Part shown: in pieces, positions 33,166-48,000 of the stretch
Layout: every line of letters starts with the position of its first letter
Numbering within the stretch: the stretch's first letter is position 1
Source: Mycteria americana
Lineage: Eukaryota > Chordata > Aves > Ciconiiformes > Ciconiidae
Reading direction: 5' to 3'
DNA length: 64,000 nt
Assembly: GCF_035582795.1 (NCBI RefSeq)
Contig: NC_134379.1
Coordinates: forward strand, 1,736,001 to 1,800,000
Program-made: the position numbers and the translations under genes
Notes under the pieces: generated by a model
What the model saw: the letters and a program-made list of their open reading frames with translations, nothing else
Told to the model about the DNA's origin: nothing
The model's database searches: none

Positions 33166-36100
33166 CTTAATCAATCTGTGATGACTAAGAGCCTTCATTT
33201 CCTGACCTCTTGTGATGTAGGGCTGGGAAGGGGGCTCAATGGGATAAGCAGGTGAGATAAGATCCTGATGGCTTTTCAACAGATGCAGAAAGGTCAAGCT
33301 TCAAATCTCCTGGGGTTCCTTTTACTTCCAGCTGAAAACTGGGTTTATTTTTATGATGAATTACTTATTAGAAAGCCTTAGTCTAAGCACTGGAACTCAA
33401 GGCTGTTGAAACTGTTATATATTTGTGGAATTAATTTACACTCTGGACTCAGGATGTCCCTTTTGTCACACTTGTGTGTTGAAAAGTGAAACTCGGGAGT
33501 CTGTTTCTATTGTGCAGGCTATAAAATCTCCTCTTTAAAATGCTGGCGGCTTTGTTGTTCAAGCCAAGCAGTGCAATGATGTGAATTGGTGTCCTAGGGA
33601 AGAGTTTGTCCGTACCCCCTGCTATTGGAGCACCTTGCGACTGGGAAAGTCTGTTTGTGCAGTAGGATGTGCTCTCACTCTCGGCATGGAAAAGAAGCGA
33701 AGGCAGGGGCTGGACTGGCTGAGCTAGGGCTGCACGGAACAAAGCGCGTTAAACTCAAGGTACTGCCTCTGTGCTCTGCAGGCGTGTACGCATGCACACG
33801 CAGTTGTTCGGGGTTCCAGGTATCACTCTTCCTGATCTCAAGGACTAAAACCAATCCACTGGCTTCATTGCAGAATATATACACAACCTGTAGATGCTCT
33901 GGACTACAACTCGGTGCCGCTTAGGCAAGTGATAGGCGAAGAATAAAACATCGGGATTTTTGGTGGGGGAGTAGTGGGGTTGGAAGTTAGCAAAGTTCGA
34001 CAATGTCCCTCCTTCTCTCTTCTCACCCCAGGAAGAGGGTTTCACTTCACAGGGTTTCTCAGTCCTTGCTAGCCTTCGGTATCTGCTGAGGGAAGGCTTT
34101 CACCATCAGGCATGATCTCCAGGTAGAAATTTGGTAGCTGGCTTCTTGCACTGTGGGCGGTTAACGCGTTATCGATACCCCGAGCGTGGTGTGCTGAGCT
34201 GTGCGTGCACGGCAGCTCTCGCCGCTCTTGCAGGCAGCCTGTGTGAATTTGCTGTTTCAAATCGCCTGCCAGTTGTCTCTTTCTCTGGACAGAGTTTCTG
34301 GCTAAGGGGAGGAAAAAGCTGCCGTGTAGCTGTGGAGGAGGTTTTCTGTCCTTCAGCTCTAACCCCAGTGGTTCAGCGGCTCAGCAGTGCCTTACCGGGT
34401 ACCCTCCCTGCTGGGTGAGGTCTCCCGGGGTTCAGCCAGCTCTGCTGGGCAGGAGCCAACCTCTTGTGGAGGGCTTGCGTTTCAGCCTTAAGGCAGTGAC
34501 CTTGTAGCTCCCTCCCGCCAGCGCCGGCGCGGTGGTGGACAGGCTGGAGATGAAGGGTCAAGAGAAAAATGAAGAACCCTGCACTCTGGTGTCGGCCTGG
34601 TGCAGGTGTGTGCAGTGCCCGGAGGAGTTCGCTTGCATTTCTTCTTAATTTGTCTCCAGGGCTTTTTCTTTGCTCAGGGAAGGTTTATCCCCTGGGGCTA
34701 GACTGGCACTGGGACAGAGAACGACGAACTGTCGGTGGTTGTGCGAGGAGAGAATTGTCGCTGCTTTCTCTGGCTGCGGCCTTGCCAGAACACGGGAGTA
34801 TAAATAATAAAAGCGTGGAAGCGGCTGGGCTGGGGCTTTGCTTGCTGCGGTGAGCTGCTTCCAGAGAAGGAGCAGCTCCGCACCAGGCGCGCGATGCAGC
34901 CCTCCCTCGCGGGAAGGCGGCAGTCCCTCACGAGCGTGGCACCGTGTGCGGGTTCGGTCTTAACCCTTCTCCACCTCGCACCGGTGCTCTTCTGACTCAG
35001 CGTGTGCAGACTGGTTTGTATCTCTGAAGCTGGTCCCAATGCTGGAGTCTTGCTGAGCAGGTGAAACGGAGCTGTCCTCATCTCTGTGGGACGCAGGAGC
35101 AGGGGGGCTGCGATGCAGGAGCCTTGCTTACCGAATGTCAAAGCAGAAGAGGAAGAATGTAATTCTGACTGACAGTCCTGAGGTGGTGGCACCATCCCAA
35201 GGGAATGCAGGCGCTGCAGTCTTAGGGTTTGGAAGGAAAGGGGTCTCCCTCGGCTCTATTCCCATATCCCGAGAGCTTTCCAAGATACAGTCCGTGGTCA
35301 TCAAACAAGTGCATGTTACTTTGGAAGTGGTGGGTTGTTTTTTTTTCCTTAGGAGCTTAGAGTAGCCCTGGACTTCTTAGTCTGCGCTCATGGGGATGAA
35401 TGTGTTACTTGTTGTTCATGACAGAGTTTAACTCCTCTTTACGTTGGTGTTTTCCCTCGCTTTGTGAGGTGTCCAAGTCAGGAATCCGCAGCGACTGCTG
35501 GTGGCTGGTGTGGGGAGCTCTCCCGGCCTCTGCTCTGCGTCCCTTGGTTTCCCCTGGCTCTGCAATAGGGAAGGACATTCTGTTCCGATTTGTGTTGTAA
35601 GCTGCCTGGTTTTTTTAAGCTGTAGTAAATAGAACATTATAGGGTGAGATTAAGCAAAATAAGGAGGTGCTGGCAAGTAACAAACAGGCATCCCTTCTTT
35701 CTTTAAAATCAGAAGTCTCAGCCTGTAGAGATACATTAATAACTTCAGTAGTACCCCAGGGGCATGGGGGGGTGGGTTTGTTTGGTGTGGTTTTTTTTTT
35801 TTTTTTACATTATTGACAAGGGTGAATGGCTTCGCTGAGACGGGAGGAGGTGAATAGGGACTGCTTGGAAAAGAGCAGGGGGAAAGGCACAGCTCAAAAA
35901 AGGAACAGGGGAGGTTGAAACAAGTTCTGTATTTGCATCTGTTCTGAGATGCAGCGGTGGTGCTTTGTGCCCCGTCAGACCTCGGGAGCATACCTGGGGC
36001 GGGTTTTGAAGGGGTCGCGCTGCTCGGAATACCATCCGCGTCCCCAAAGCGGCTGTATAATCCTTGGCTGCAGACCTGAGGTTGAGCATACGTGTATCGG

Positions 36101-39100
36101 AGCTGAGCTGTCCCGCGGGGTTGGTTTGACTGAAGCCATTCAAAGGGGCTTTCCCCTTTGAAAAGTGGTAATTTTATTACGGGTAAAATGAATGAGGTCT
36201 CTGGAGATGCCTAATTTATAACTTCTGCCTGGAGAGCTTCCCGCCGGCTGCGAGGCACGCTCCGGCGTTCCCCCGCCAAGCAGCCCCTGGAAGCGCAGAG
36301 CTCCCCTCCCCGGGCTCTTCCCTGGGATGAGGGGTGCTTCCTCCCAGGCTTCCTCACCCCCCAGCCTCTGCCCCCGTCCTCCTGCCCTGGGCAGCTGAGC
36401 GGGGCTTGTCCCTGGGGCAAGCGGCACCCCCCGCCAGACCTCTCGAGCACCGGGGCCGGTCCTGGGGCGAAGCCCTGAGCTGATTTTCCTTTGGCACGTC
36501 CACTCAAAGGCTCCTCAGTGAGGGAGCAGGGGAGGAGCGAAGAGGGTGTTTTTGGAGCAGATGGAGAATAATGGTGCCCCTGTCTGACACCGGCACTTGA
36601 GCCGCCGACACAAGGAGCGGTTCAGCTCCTTGCCTCTCGCAGCCACGCGTGCAGCCTGCTCGTGGTTCCGTGGTGGAAACTTCATTGGCAGTGGGTTTTT
36701 CCTGAAAAGAAAAAGAAAAAAAATCAAATGCAAACTTTATTTCGACTTTCATTCTACTGCGTCACACAAATCTATCGGGTCCTGTCTTGATGCTGTCCCT
36801 AGGAAGCCTGCGTGTCAGAGGCTGCTGAGCTAGAATTAAAGAACATGTGTCTTGCATTTACTTTATTGCCTCAGGGGCGGTGTTCTGGCTTCAGTCACCT
36901 CTGCTTCCTCTCCCCTTCCATCCCCACCCCCTTCAAAAGAAAAACCAGCAACACTGCAAAGCAAGAGGAAAAAATTCCGGCTGCATTGGGCGAGAGGGGG
37001 GATGATGGCACTTGGGGGGAGAGCCTGGGGGCTCGGGCTTTTTGCCAGGGGAAATGTGAACGGTTCTTTTAAGTGCCGGGTGGTGGGGCTCGGCCGTGTG
37101 AGACCGGCCATCGCAGCCCGTCGGACCGAAGGTCTGCCTGTCCCGTACCCGCTCTGGCAGTCCAGGTAATTTGGGCAAAAGGTACAAAAGATGGATCCCC
37201 TACAGAGCAGTTTTGCCCCGACACACTCCCAGTTCCCAGCTACGAGCAATGCAGGGACTCTGAGCCAAACGCTGCACGCAGCGTTGCACTTAATAGACAC
37301 GTATAAACTACCCCTGGTGAACGTGTGTAATGGCGTTTGGAGTCCATTTGTCCTTCTGACCTTCACGACATCCTGTAGCAATATGTCCCACAACTTAATT
37401 ATGTGCGAGTGAAAAAAGTGCTTCCTGTTTGTTTTCTAAATTGCCCGAAAGCATCCCTGGCTAATCCATCATCCTGATACCGCGGAAAGGTGAGTAATGG
37501 CCCCTGCGCTGGCTTGTCTATGCTGCCTGCGAGTTTATAGACTTCTCTTCTGTAACTTGTCTCAGTTCCAGGCTGAAGCGTCCGAGGTCTATTTAGCTCC
37601 TTAGGTGGGAGCTGGTGGGTACCACGCGTCCTCCCTGACACCCAGCCCGGGACCTTCTCTAGCCCTACAGGGCCTTTTCTGAGGTGAACACGTGCCAGAA
37701 GCTTTCCTCCTTTCGCTGAATCAAGAACGTAGAAGAGCTGCTGCCGATTCCCAGGTGTGTGTTTTGGTGCCTAAAAACAGGGTCGGATGTTTATGACGGT
37801 TTTCTCCATCCTCGCGGAGAGCAGGAGGAGGTGACAGGAGTTGTGCTGTTGCTGGGACTGCGCTGAGGTTTCACCCCAAGCTGGCAGAGGGGAGATGGGA
37901 CCGAAGGGACTCCCTGGTTTGTGCAGTTGATGTCCCAGCTTCAAAACTCTGTGTTGTGTGTGTGATTTTTTTTTTTTTTTTTTTTGTACCGGAACTCTGC
38001 AGTTTGGATTCAAGAACGCTGACGAGATGTTTCATGCTGTTCCAGGTGAGGTGCCCTCCTTTTCTGGAAAACAGCACTTTCAAAGTCATTTGTGGATCTG
38101 GGTTCTCTCCTGTGTGTTGTCTGGGTCTAGAGCGTCTGTGTCTCTCTCCAAGTGCACCTAAACCACTTTTCTGGCCCTCTCAAGAAATGCTCTTTCATTT
38201 GTGGCTGCAGATAGCAACGCCAGCATCTCTTGATTATATCCCGTTCCCCTGCTAAGCTCCGCACAGGACTGCGGGAGCAGCTGACCCTAAGGTTGCTATA
38301 GGCACCTAGACACCTGCTGGAAGCGAGCGCCCAGAGAAGCCGACAAAATCCCATTAGGAAATAGGTCAGATCTTTCCCCGTTTCCCGCGTGCTCGCGCTG
38401 CCCTAGAGCGGGTCCCCACGCACGGGCAGAGCACGTGGCCGAGGCGCCGGGCTGAGCTCAGGCCAGCTGGCTCCTGCGCTTGGGCTCTGCCCCCCTGCAC
38501 AGATCCCTCTCCCGGAGCCAGTTCCCTCTCTGCCTGCCCCCTTTCCTTCGCTTAACGCTGCCGTGTAGTCCTCGCCAGACAGCGCGGGGTCTGACGGCGT
38601 CCAGAGCTCTGCTGACTTGCAGCCTCTGCGAGCGACCCGCGCGCTGCTCCCCTTTTCCTGCCATAGGCAGCACGGGAGCGACGCGAAGGGTGGGCAACAG
38701 AGGGACGTGACCGTTCGCAGGAGGGCAGACGGAGGTCCCTCGGCTGCCCCACGACCGCCCAACCTGCCTGCTGGTGCTTCCTGCTGCCTCCAGCCCCTTC
38801 CAGCCTCCCCTTCTTCCTCAGCTGTCCTGCCCCCGGTGCGGAGGGGACGCTCGGGAGGGACGTCGGGGAACCTCAAGAGACACGTGTGCTCTACTGGAAG
38901 GATTGCTTTGTCGGAGCGGGAAAGAAGTGTTTGGCTGCCCCATCGAGTCCATAGCTCTAATTATTCTAATACATTTCTAGGCGATAAAGTAGGATCGCTC
39001 TCCCACCAGGGCAGGCAACGTGGCTGCACTTCTGCGGCGTAAACCAGCGTGTCGTATGCAGGTACATGGCGAGGAATGGCAGCATGAAGCGCTGCAGGTG

Positions 39101-42099
39101 TCCAGTCCTGCCCCCAGACACTTGCTGAGGCCAGAAAAACAACCACAAACGGGTGAGGGAAGAGTCATCGTGGAGAAAAGTCGGTTTGCGGTTGGTTTTG
39201 TTTTGTTTTTTTCTTTTTTTTTTTTTTGCACCTGCCCTGTCCCCTTTACACATCCCCCAGGTCCCGTTCCTTCCCCAGGAGACCACCAGCGTTCGGGGCT
39301 GACACCAAGCACGCAGCCAGGGCCCGCTCAGCTCCCACGCAAAGCTGGAGCGAGCGGAGCGGGGGGCTCGGCGCCGGTCCCCGCGCCGGGAGCGGCAGAT
39401 GGCACTCCAGCATAAGCTGAGCACCGCGCGCCCGGTCCGCCAGCCGCCGTTCTTCCTGCCTGAAGAGCGCAAAAGCGGCGTAGCTGTTCAGGCTCTCAGT
39501 CCTTGAAGGAAGACGTATAATCTTGAGCCGTAAGATGCGTCTATAGGACCTTGATTTACATGCTTTGGATGTTCCTCTCTGCTCGCGGGTCCAGATTGTA
39601 TCTCTGCTGGTGCAGATTTGTCCTTACGCGGTGTCTGGACTTGAGATGATAAAGAAAAAGTGTTACTTTTCACTTGCAGAGGCTGACCCCTAATTTGCTT
39701 GGATTTTTTTTCTGTGATTGTGGCGTGCCTTTCTGCACAGAGCTACAGTGCACAGAAGCAAGATCTTTTTTTTTCAAATCAGTTTTTTTTTTTTTTCCCC
39801 CTTAGCCAAAATGAAGCGAGCTCATTGTTCTCACACTGAAAAATAGACTTGTAGATGCGGATACTGAAAAACGCAGTTAGTGTGCTTTTTACAAAGAGGC
39901 AACAGCTGGACAAGTACGAATGAGTCAGGAAAAAAATGTTCCTGTTGAGATGCTGCAAATGTAGTGCATGAAGGTGGTTTTATTTTGTTTAATTAGCAAT
40001 AAATTCAAACCTTATTCTCGTATTTCCAAGCCCACTTGTGTTTTAGAGACAGATCACAACCTGAACGTGTAGCATTACTCTGACATAGACAAAACCAGCA
40101 CTTTCAGGAGCCTTTTTGTAGGCAAATGATGCCATATATGACGACTGTATTCTTACTTTGTTTTTTAAGACCCAACAAAAATAATTCAAACCTGTTCTCA
40201 TCACCGAGGGAGGAGGGAGTAAGGACTCGCAGGAGCCAAGTTCTGCCTCTCCCCGTTTTTCTGAGAAGCCCCGTGCTCTCAGAAACTGCTTCCCAGCACT
40301 GCTGCCTGCCATGGCCGTGCTGCCTGCGAGTCGAGCGGCACGGTGCTGCCCCGGGTAAGCAGAGGGAAGGTTGACCTTAGAGACCCGTCCTACAAGTGAA
40401 GGCTCAGACATTAATGTCTGTATAATGTCGTGTGGAGCAAATGAAGGCAGTGGTGCCGTGCTGGCCTCTCCCGGCTGCTGCCTCAGCCCAGGGTTTTAAA
40501 TGCATGTTGCATATTGACCGTAACTGCGGTCACTTTTGCATTTGGAAGTATATTTTGGCACCTGATAAAAACAGTGCGATCCCAGGGCCCTCTCCTTTTC
40601 CTTTTCTTCCTCCTTCCGAAGGCAGCGAGGGCCGTGTACATCTGCCCAGGCAGACCTTGTGAGCTTTGTGTTAACAGGCACAGAGCGTGGCAAACTGGAG
40701 GATAAACCGCCTTGCAAAATAAGAATTCTGGCCCTTGCACAGACCTGAGTCAGAACGTGGGAACCCGTGGCGATGTTCATGCAGACACACGTATTTGAGG
40801 GCGCTTTTTACCTCCTGTAGTGCTCTATGCTGCTCCAGTCCCCGAGTTTCTACCTGTCCTCCCTCAGTTGCCTTTGCTTAACGTAAACTGGTGTTCCCAG
40901 TGGTGCTTTGCAGCCTCTGGGACGGGGGCTCACGGTGCACGCCGGCCGTGCCCAGAGGTCCCCCTGGTTGAAGAGCTTTGGCTCCTCTGGTTCTCGCAGG
41001 GGACGGTCCCCTCGGTGTCCCAGTGCTGTTGCTGCCGCTTGCAGGGTTGTCACTGCACGGCAGGGCTGGCAGGTCGCAAGGACCGCTGAGCTTTCAAGCA
41101 CACAAGCCCCGACCCCAGATTCGGACCACACTGTCCTCCTCCGGAGGAGGACTTGGCGACTTGGGTCCTTGGGACTCGCCAGCGGCAGCTGAGATGGGAC
41201 GAGCCCCCCGGAGCTGTGCGGGCCCCGGCAGCCGCCGTTCCTGGCTCTGCTGTTGCTTGGGTTCTGACCTTGAGCAGGACACCTGGGACGGGTTGGCCCA
41301 GGAATGGTGAAGAAGCACTTGCCCTGCTGCCTGCTGAACTTGCCAGCCTCAGGCCGTATGTGCCTGGGCTCCCCCCGTATTGAAACCGGGGGGAAAAACC
41401 CCTCCTTCTGAGCCCCCAGCTCTATCGTGTGTGAGCCATACGAACACATGGATTTTCGTTAGCAGCGTGACCTCTTGGGCAGCGTTCGTGCTCTGCAGTG
41501 AAGAGGTGCCCTCTTTCTTCCACTTGTCTGACTCCGGTGCAATAGAAGGGCTAAATGCTTATTACTTTTTTGTCACCTTTTGCAGTTGCCAATCAAACGT
41601 GTCTGGTTTGGGGTTTGGTTTTGTTTCTTTGTTGCTGTGACTATGCAGGATGCTCTATCTCGCTGTAATTACTGTTCCATCATTGTCTTGGCATGAAAAC
41701 ATCTGCTGTCGCTCTGCGATCTCCACTTCTCCCATTTCTTTTGAGAATTTCATGGATCATGATGACCTTCTATTTTCCATAACATCTCATGCATCTCAGT
41801 GTACACAGCTGTTTCTCTTGCGTTCCCCTGTCTCTCCATCTACTTCTTTTTTTTCCTATCAGCATCTCCAATGCATTCAGAATTTCAGCTCATCTGCTTA
41901 TCAAATCAATATCTCACTTGCCATCTCCTCCGCGTCGCAACCACTGTAAACACAGCACCTTTGCACCTAACCGCCCGGGCTGTTTTCTCCTCAGAGCGCA
42001 ATTTGTCTTCCAGCTTGTGTGGAAAGGCTTTGTTCTTCTCATTTAACATTGTAAAGTTAATTTTCTCAGCCTTTTTATTTTGATTACGTTGTACTCTCT
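33166..42099. other. intergenic DNA between AKAP1 and MSI2, left part
   Basis: About 9 kb with no supportable gene or RNA. It has several T-rich homopolymers (35790-35806, 37969-37985, 39217-39228) and GC-richer, CpG-containing islands around 36200-36500 and 38400-38900 whose long frames on both strands lack any recognisable domain. Regulatory elements for MSI2 are plausible but cannot be identified by eye. Confidence 0.5.
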
Positions 42100-45000
42100 G
42101 GCTGCCTGGGTTTGAGGTCCGTCCGTGCAGCCGCTCCCCTCGAGCGGGCGGGCAGCGATGTGCCGCAGGACGGATGGAGGCTGTTGCCGTTCAAGGTGAC
42201 GCTGCTGCTGGCTGCTGGGGACAAACTACAGCAAAGTTAGAGCGTGGCGAGGAGAGGAGCCGGGCGGTGCGCGGGGCCGGGGGGAGAGGGCTGGCGCCGC
42301 TCCGCAGAGGCAGCGAGGGGGCTGGCGAAATACGGGTTCGAGTGCTGGTTTTGTGTGACCTTGTTTAAAGAGCATGGGGTCCGTGAGCACGATGAACAGA
42401 GATACTTCAGTTTTTATTCCGTTCTGGCACCTTTTATTACTAGGACTTTACCGGTATGCCTAGTCTCCTAAAAAATATTAATAAAAAAAAATCAGTCCTA
42501 TATCTGCTGCAGATGGACTAATAAAACTCTCAGGTATGACAGGACCTTAAATCTCTTTGCTCTGTTCCCCGTCTGGAAGACGTGCGTCCCAGTTCTCCGC
42601 CTCCCGCTCCCGTGTCTCGCCTGTCTCCCTGCCGTGCTCCCGCTGGCAGGACCCCCCCTCCGTACAGCTCCCGGCACAGCAGCCCCCAGCCTGGCCCAGG
42701 GCGCCGGATGATGCTGTAGCAAAACTAATCCCGAGAATATGCGAGGCGCATGGTTTTGTATTTATTTTATTCACCCTCGACCCATGGGCTTTATACACCT
42801 GAGCTAGGAACGTCCTATTCTTGAAAGGCTCTGCAGAAGTTTGGCACCTGGGAGGCGTGACAGAAACGGCTCGTTATATGTTGACAGAGAAGAGGGGTGT
42901 TGGTAGAGAGCAGGAGGCAGGGGGAGGTTAATGAATCATGCAATAACTTCTTAGATGGACGGAAATAACACTGCGTACATCACAGTCTTTTCCTCTTTCA
43001 GGACTATAGCTGTTTATGCAGAGGTGGCTCGCATGCTTTTTTATACAGATATGCATTATATGTGGGTACTTGTATATCAGTAAGGCTGTAAAATCATAGA
43101 TTAAGGGATCTACTCATCCAAAGAGAGTTATGGGGCTGTCAGAGTGCATAATGACTACCTGATTCGGAGGAAAAACGCTCCTATGAAGATGCAAAGCAAC
43201 GTGTTGGGTAAAGATTCAGCACTCTGTGTCGTTGCCCAGGCAAAGCTGCCAGAGCGTTACTGACGGTCTTGGAAAGTCCTGGCAAAAGTGACCGGCTGCT
43301 CGTAGGAAGGTAACGGGAACAGTGACACGGTTTGAGAGTGGGATTTGGGTGACCAACCCAAATGCTGAGAGGGCAGTTTAACCGACTGTCCAACGTCCTG
43401 CAGCTCCTGCAGGAGTCTTTGCTCCTTTCTCTGATGCAAGACACCGGGTTAGGCACGCTGCAGTAGGCACAGGTAGGGCAAGTCCTACAAACCCAAAACT
43501 CAGTTGGGAGCCAGGTTACCTGTGCACTACCCAATGCTTCATCCTACCTTCGGTTTTGCTCTTGAACCGGCTAACGGGCTCCCGTGCAAGCGGACGCCTG
43601 CGTGGCAGGATGGCTGCGCTCGCCCAGCCCCAGCTAGAATTACCTGTAAGCAGACGGAGCTGCAACTGCCTTCCTCCGCGTGGAGGGATGCTGCGGTGCG
43701 GGTGGCACCTCCGGTGCTTCGGAGGCTCCTCGGGAGGTTAACGCCAGCCAGCGTGTAACACGGGACGCTGCTCGGCTTGCTGGCAAAACCAGGTGTCTTC
43801 CACACAGAAGCTGCCGGAGCTGGTTTCTGCCCTCACCTCCTCCACGGCTGTGCTACCCGTTTCTTAGGCAAATTGCTTAACCGCTCTGTGCCCCTGTTAA
43901 ATGGGTGCAATGACAGCGGGCACCTTTTGCTGGTGCTTTTGTCTCTGTAAAGGAAAAAATGCTGCAGAAAAGCACAGCAGCAGCCTAGCTCCAAAACGGG
44001 GCTCGGGTGTCGGGCCAAGCGTTGACCTGGCATGGGCCAAACCAGAGCAAAACGAATGGCCATCGAACAGGGAATAAACGTTATAGGAAATAATCTCCGT
44101 CACTTAACGTACTCCAATGACTTTGAAATAACTGGCTGTTTCCTGGGCATATCCAGATGAGCTAAACAGCGTTCTCCCTGTTCCCTTTTGTATACTTGGG
44201 GTCTTTTAGAGCCCTGATCGGCCACTTCTCCCTCCCCCTTTACCTCTTGGGTCCCCCCTCCCCCAAATCTCTACTGGAGTTTGTATTTTTCCCCCAACAA
44301 TGTCTCAGAAGAACCACAAATGTGTAATATGTGTCCCAACGCTTGTATTTTAATAGCATGAAGCAAACCACATCAGCACAGGCAATTTCACATTCAACAC
44401 ATTATTGCTATTTAAAGCGCAGAGGTATAAAAATGATTGGCAATCCAGCTCTCCCAGAAATCGCAGGCTGCTGCTGGCTGCCAGATTGTGATTTTTTAAT
44501 ACTGGCTGCTCTGTGCAGCCGTTCCCTCACCTTTGACTTGCAGATTTCCCGACGTTGAAATAGCAAAATCATTTTTGGTTGTAACAGGCACATTGCTTGC
44601 TGCTGAAAAGAAGTCATTATCATTAAATATATACATGCGTGTACATACACAGACACATCGGCACATACAGCGCGGAGTGGCTGGTCAGTTTTTCCAGCTG
44701 AGCAAGGTTTTGCATTTCCCCAGCTTCGCAAATGCGTTTTACCTGAGCTTCTGGGTTTCGGAGGGGCGTGGGGGGGGCAGGTGAGATAGATAGATATTGT
44801 TTTGCCTCTCTGTTATCGTTATGGAAGAGGGAGGGCAAGCGGGCTTCATCCCGGCGATGGTGATATAGGAGGGCTCGTGATTTCCTGTTTCTCAGGGCTG
44901 TAATAGAGATCTCTCCCTGAGCCAAAAGGTGTTAGTTGTGTCAGTGCTGTTTACATAAATATGTTGCTCTGGGTTAATGTACAGTGTGATTAAAGACTAG

Positions 45001-48000
45001 ACCTTTATGAATTTCTGTTTAAGGCAACCTTACCCTGGTTACATTAAGTATGAAGTGACAAAAAAATAGCCGTTCTTACAAGAAAATAAGACTTTGTCTT
45101 TACTGGAAATAATGGCCCTGGGGGTTTTTTATGTACGCCATATAAAATCTAGTGAATACAACATAGGCGGGCAGTTTTTTTCCTGATGTTGCTTTCTGAG
45201 GCCTCTACTCCATGCCCTGCCGCAGGGTGTCCTGTAGCTGGTTGTATGGAGGAAGGCAGGAACATCCTCATCCTCACCTCTGCTCAAGGAGCTTTGCAGG
45301 GAGAGGGGGCCGCTGCAGCCTGCTGGGGCAGGTAGCGGAGCTCTCGGGGCACGCCTCGCCCTTTACACCGCCGTCTTCCTCGCGCAGAGCGATGGCACCG
45401 CGGGGGAAGAGCCGGTTGCGGTGGCGTGGTCCGGGGCTGGGATGAGGGCGATGCCGTGGGGAAGGCGGCAGGGACGGCTCTGCCAGGTCGGCTTTGCTGG
45501 GGGTCGACAGCAAGGTGCGGGAACAAGAGGGCTTCTGCCTCCCTTTCCCTCGCAGCAGGATCAAACCTCTGCTCTTCGCTGGGAAGATTCGCCTGGAGTG
45601 GCGTTGCTCCGGTCCCGGTGACTTTCCCGGGGTGCCCGTGGAGGGGAGTCCCTGCCTCCCACGAGCAGTTTGCTCGCAGCAGCCGTGCTCGCTGCCCGGC
45701 GGGGATGTCTGCCACCGGCGAGCTGTAACAGAGCTAACTCGCTTAGCACAGTGACATTAAACAGCGGCCTTTCTCTTTTCTAAAAATACCTCTTCCCTCT
45801 TGTTCCCCACAAGCAGCGCAGGAGGCGGCGCGCTGCATCCGCCGGCTCCAGGGGGGATTTGCTCACCCGCTGCCGAAGCCCCGTCCCTGCCCGCGGCTCT
45901 CAGTTCCCAAGCACCTCGCCGGCCCTCTCTGCGCTGGGCCACGCTTGCCGGAGCCGTTCGTGCCGTGGTTATCGGCACCGGGACGCGTGAGTGGCTCCCG
46001 CCCCGCACCCCTCACCCCGAGTTGCCTTTTTGAGGCTGGGCGAGCTCTTCCCGCTTGCTGCCGGCCCCGGCACCTCTGCACGTTTTGCAGTGCCAGTTGC
46101 TGTCTTAATGCTAGTCGTGCTGGTCTTGTTAAAGCAATGAATCGTTGGTGCGACCGGAGCCGCTGTCTGCGCTCTGACCTGCCGGCTCTGACCTGCCGGC
46201 TCTGACCTGCCGGCCCTGCTCGGGGCTCGTCTGCCGGGGGCGGTGAAGCAGGCAGGGCGCGCGGTTGGGGCTCGCCGCCGAGGGCTGTGCCGGGGCTGCG
46301 GGGAGAGCTGCGGGCTCCGGTCGGCCTCTGGGCCGGGAAAGGGGAAACCTTCCAGGTGATCTCGGAGAAATCTTGGTACCTTGCAAAGAGGCGACCACGC
46401 AAAGCCCTGGCAAAAGGCTGCCTTTGGAGCCAGGGAGCCGGCGGCAGCGCTTTGTCACCATATTTACACTTCTACCAGCCCAACGTGAAGCATTTGGCTT
46501 TCCTCCACTTGCGGAAGGGATTAGCTACTTCATAACATCCAGACAAGATAATCTCTCCAATTTTGCCTGGAAGAAGTCCCTGACAAAGAGCAGCAAAGCT
46601 ACAATAACGCCAGATGAAACAGTAATTGAGTTTGCCTTCTTATGACTTTCTCGGCTTAGTTTGTGTTGGTTTTAATTTTATTTTTTTGTTGGTGATACGG
46701 AACAGCTAAATACTGTCCCTGTATTGATTCAAATCAGCAGTGTTATATCTATGGTAAACTGCAGCGATACGGGGAGGGGAGCGAAAAGGGGAGGGAGGAG
46801 TAACTGCAAAAAGTTTTTAAAACTTCCACGCGTTTTAAAAGAAGAAAAGACTTTAAAAGAGATAAATCTTCGGTGATTGTTACTGCCCATCACCGTCTCC
46901 TTCGAATGGCTTGTATTAGCAGTGGGATTGTAATCGTACCTGTGTCAAACAGATGCACGGGGCTGTCGCACGGGGCTGTCACACGGGGAAGGGACGCGCC
47001 ACGGTCCTCGTGCCGGTGCCGAAGCCCTTCGCTGCCCAGAGCCGCTCGGCTGCGTGGGGAGGGGTAGCCCCGGCGCAGGAAACTGGAGGAATAATGCTCA
47101 AGAGAGAAAGGAAGCGAGTCCGCAAGATAGAATGTGACTTCCCTGATGCCTCTCAACGTTTAAAAGGCAGCGCCTGAAACAGAATTGAGGACTTCAGCCT
47201 CTAGACTACGGTTCCTCTCCTTCACGTGGTATTTCCAGGACTTTTTCTCCAGCCCTGATGTGACAATACAGTAAATCCGGATGGAAAGTGCTCAGATATA
47301 AACTCATCATCCTGATCCACCATGTATTCAAAATATTTTGAAGGGTCTATTATGTGTCAGATGGTTTTCTGTTTTATGTCAGGCTGGGTACCATCCATCC
47401 CTGTGCCGCTATAACCGTGTGTGTGCGGTGTGCTCCGGCCACAGGAAAATGGATGCAAAGAGAAATGGATTGGCAGGGACACGCCAAAATCCCTACGCTT
47501 TTTCAGTCTCCGGTAACTCCCTGTGCTGGGCTGGAAATTCAGAGGAGGGCGAGAAACTCTCAGGGGAAACGTGGGATATTTGGGCAGTTGCAACCAGGGT
47601 TAAAAAACAAAGGCAGAGATCAGAGAGGGGTATGAGCACCGAGGCTTCAGGGCTCTCTCCCCTAAGGCAAGGAATTTTGTGCCTCTATGGACAGCGTTAC
47701 TCCACTGCTGCCCGCTGAACCTCCCACACAGGACAGAGCCGAGCGGATCCCTGTCCTCGTCTGCGGCGGCAGCTCCCGCATTTCCCTCTGGTCCATCCCC
47801 CGTGCGATGGGGGGCAACGTCTGCAATGAGTCTCAGAGGTGCACTGTACTAAAATGAAAGCAAAATGGATTAAAAAAATCAAAGAACTTGGGAAACAACT
47901 CTCTCTTTAGCTTTTGGAGACATTTAGTCCTGCTGTATTTATCCCTCTGGCCACCAAGGAGGTGACTCAAACGCAGTAAGCCGCCCCTCACTTTCATGGC

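Noticed and set aside
45283-46402. Possible coding gene in the CpG-rich block
   Set aside because: Overlapping frames of similar length occur on both strands, none with a recognisable motif; at most it may be an orphan CpG island.
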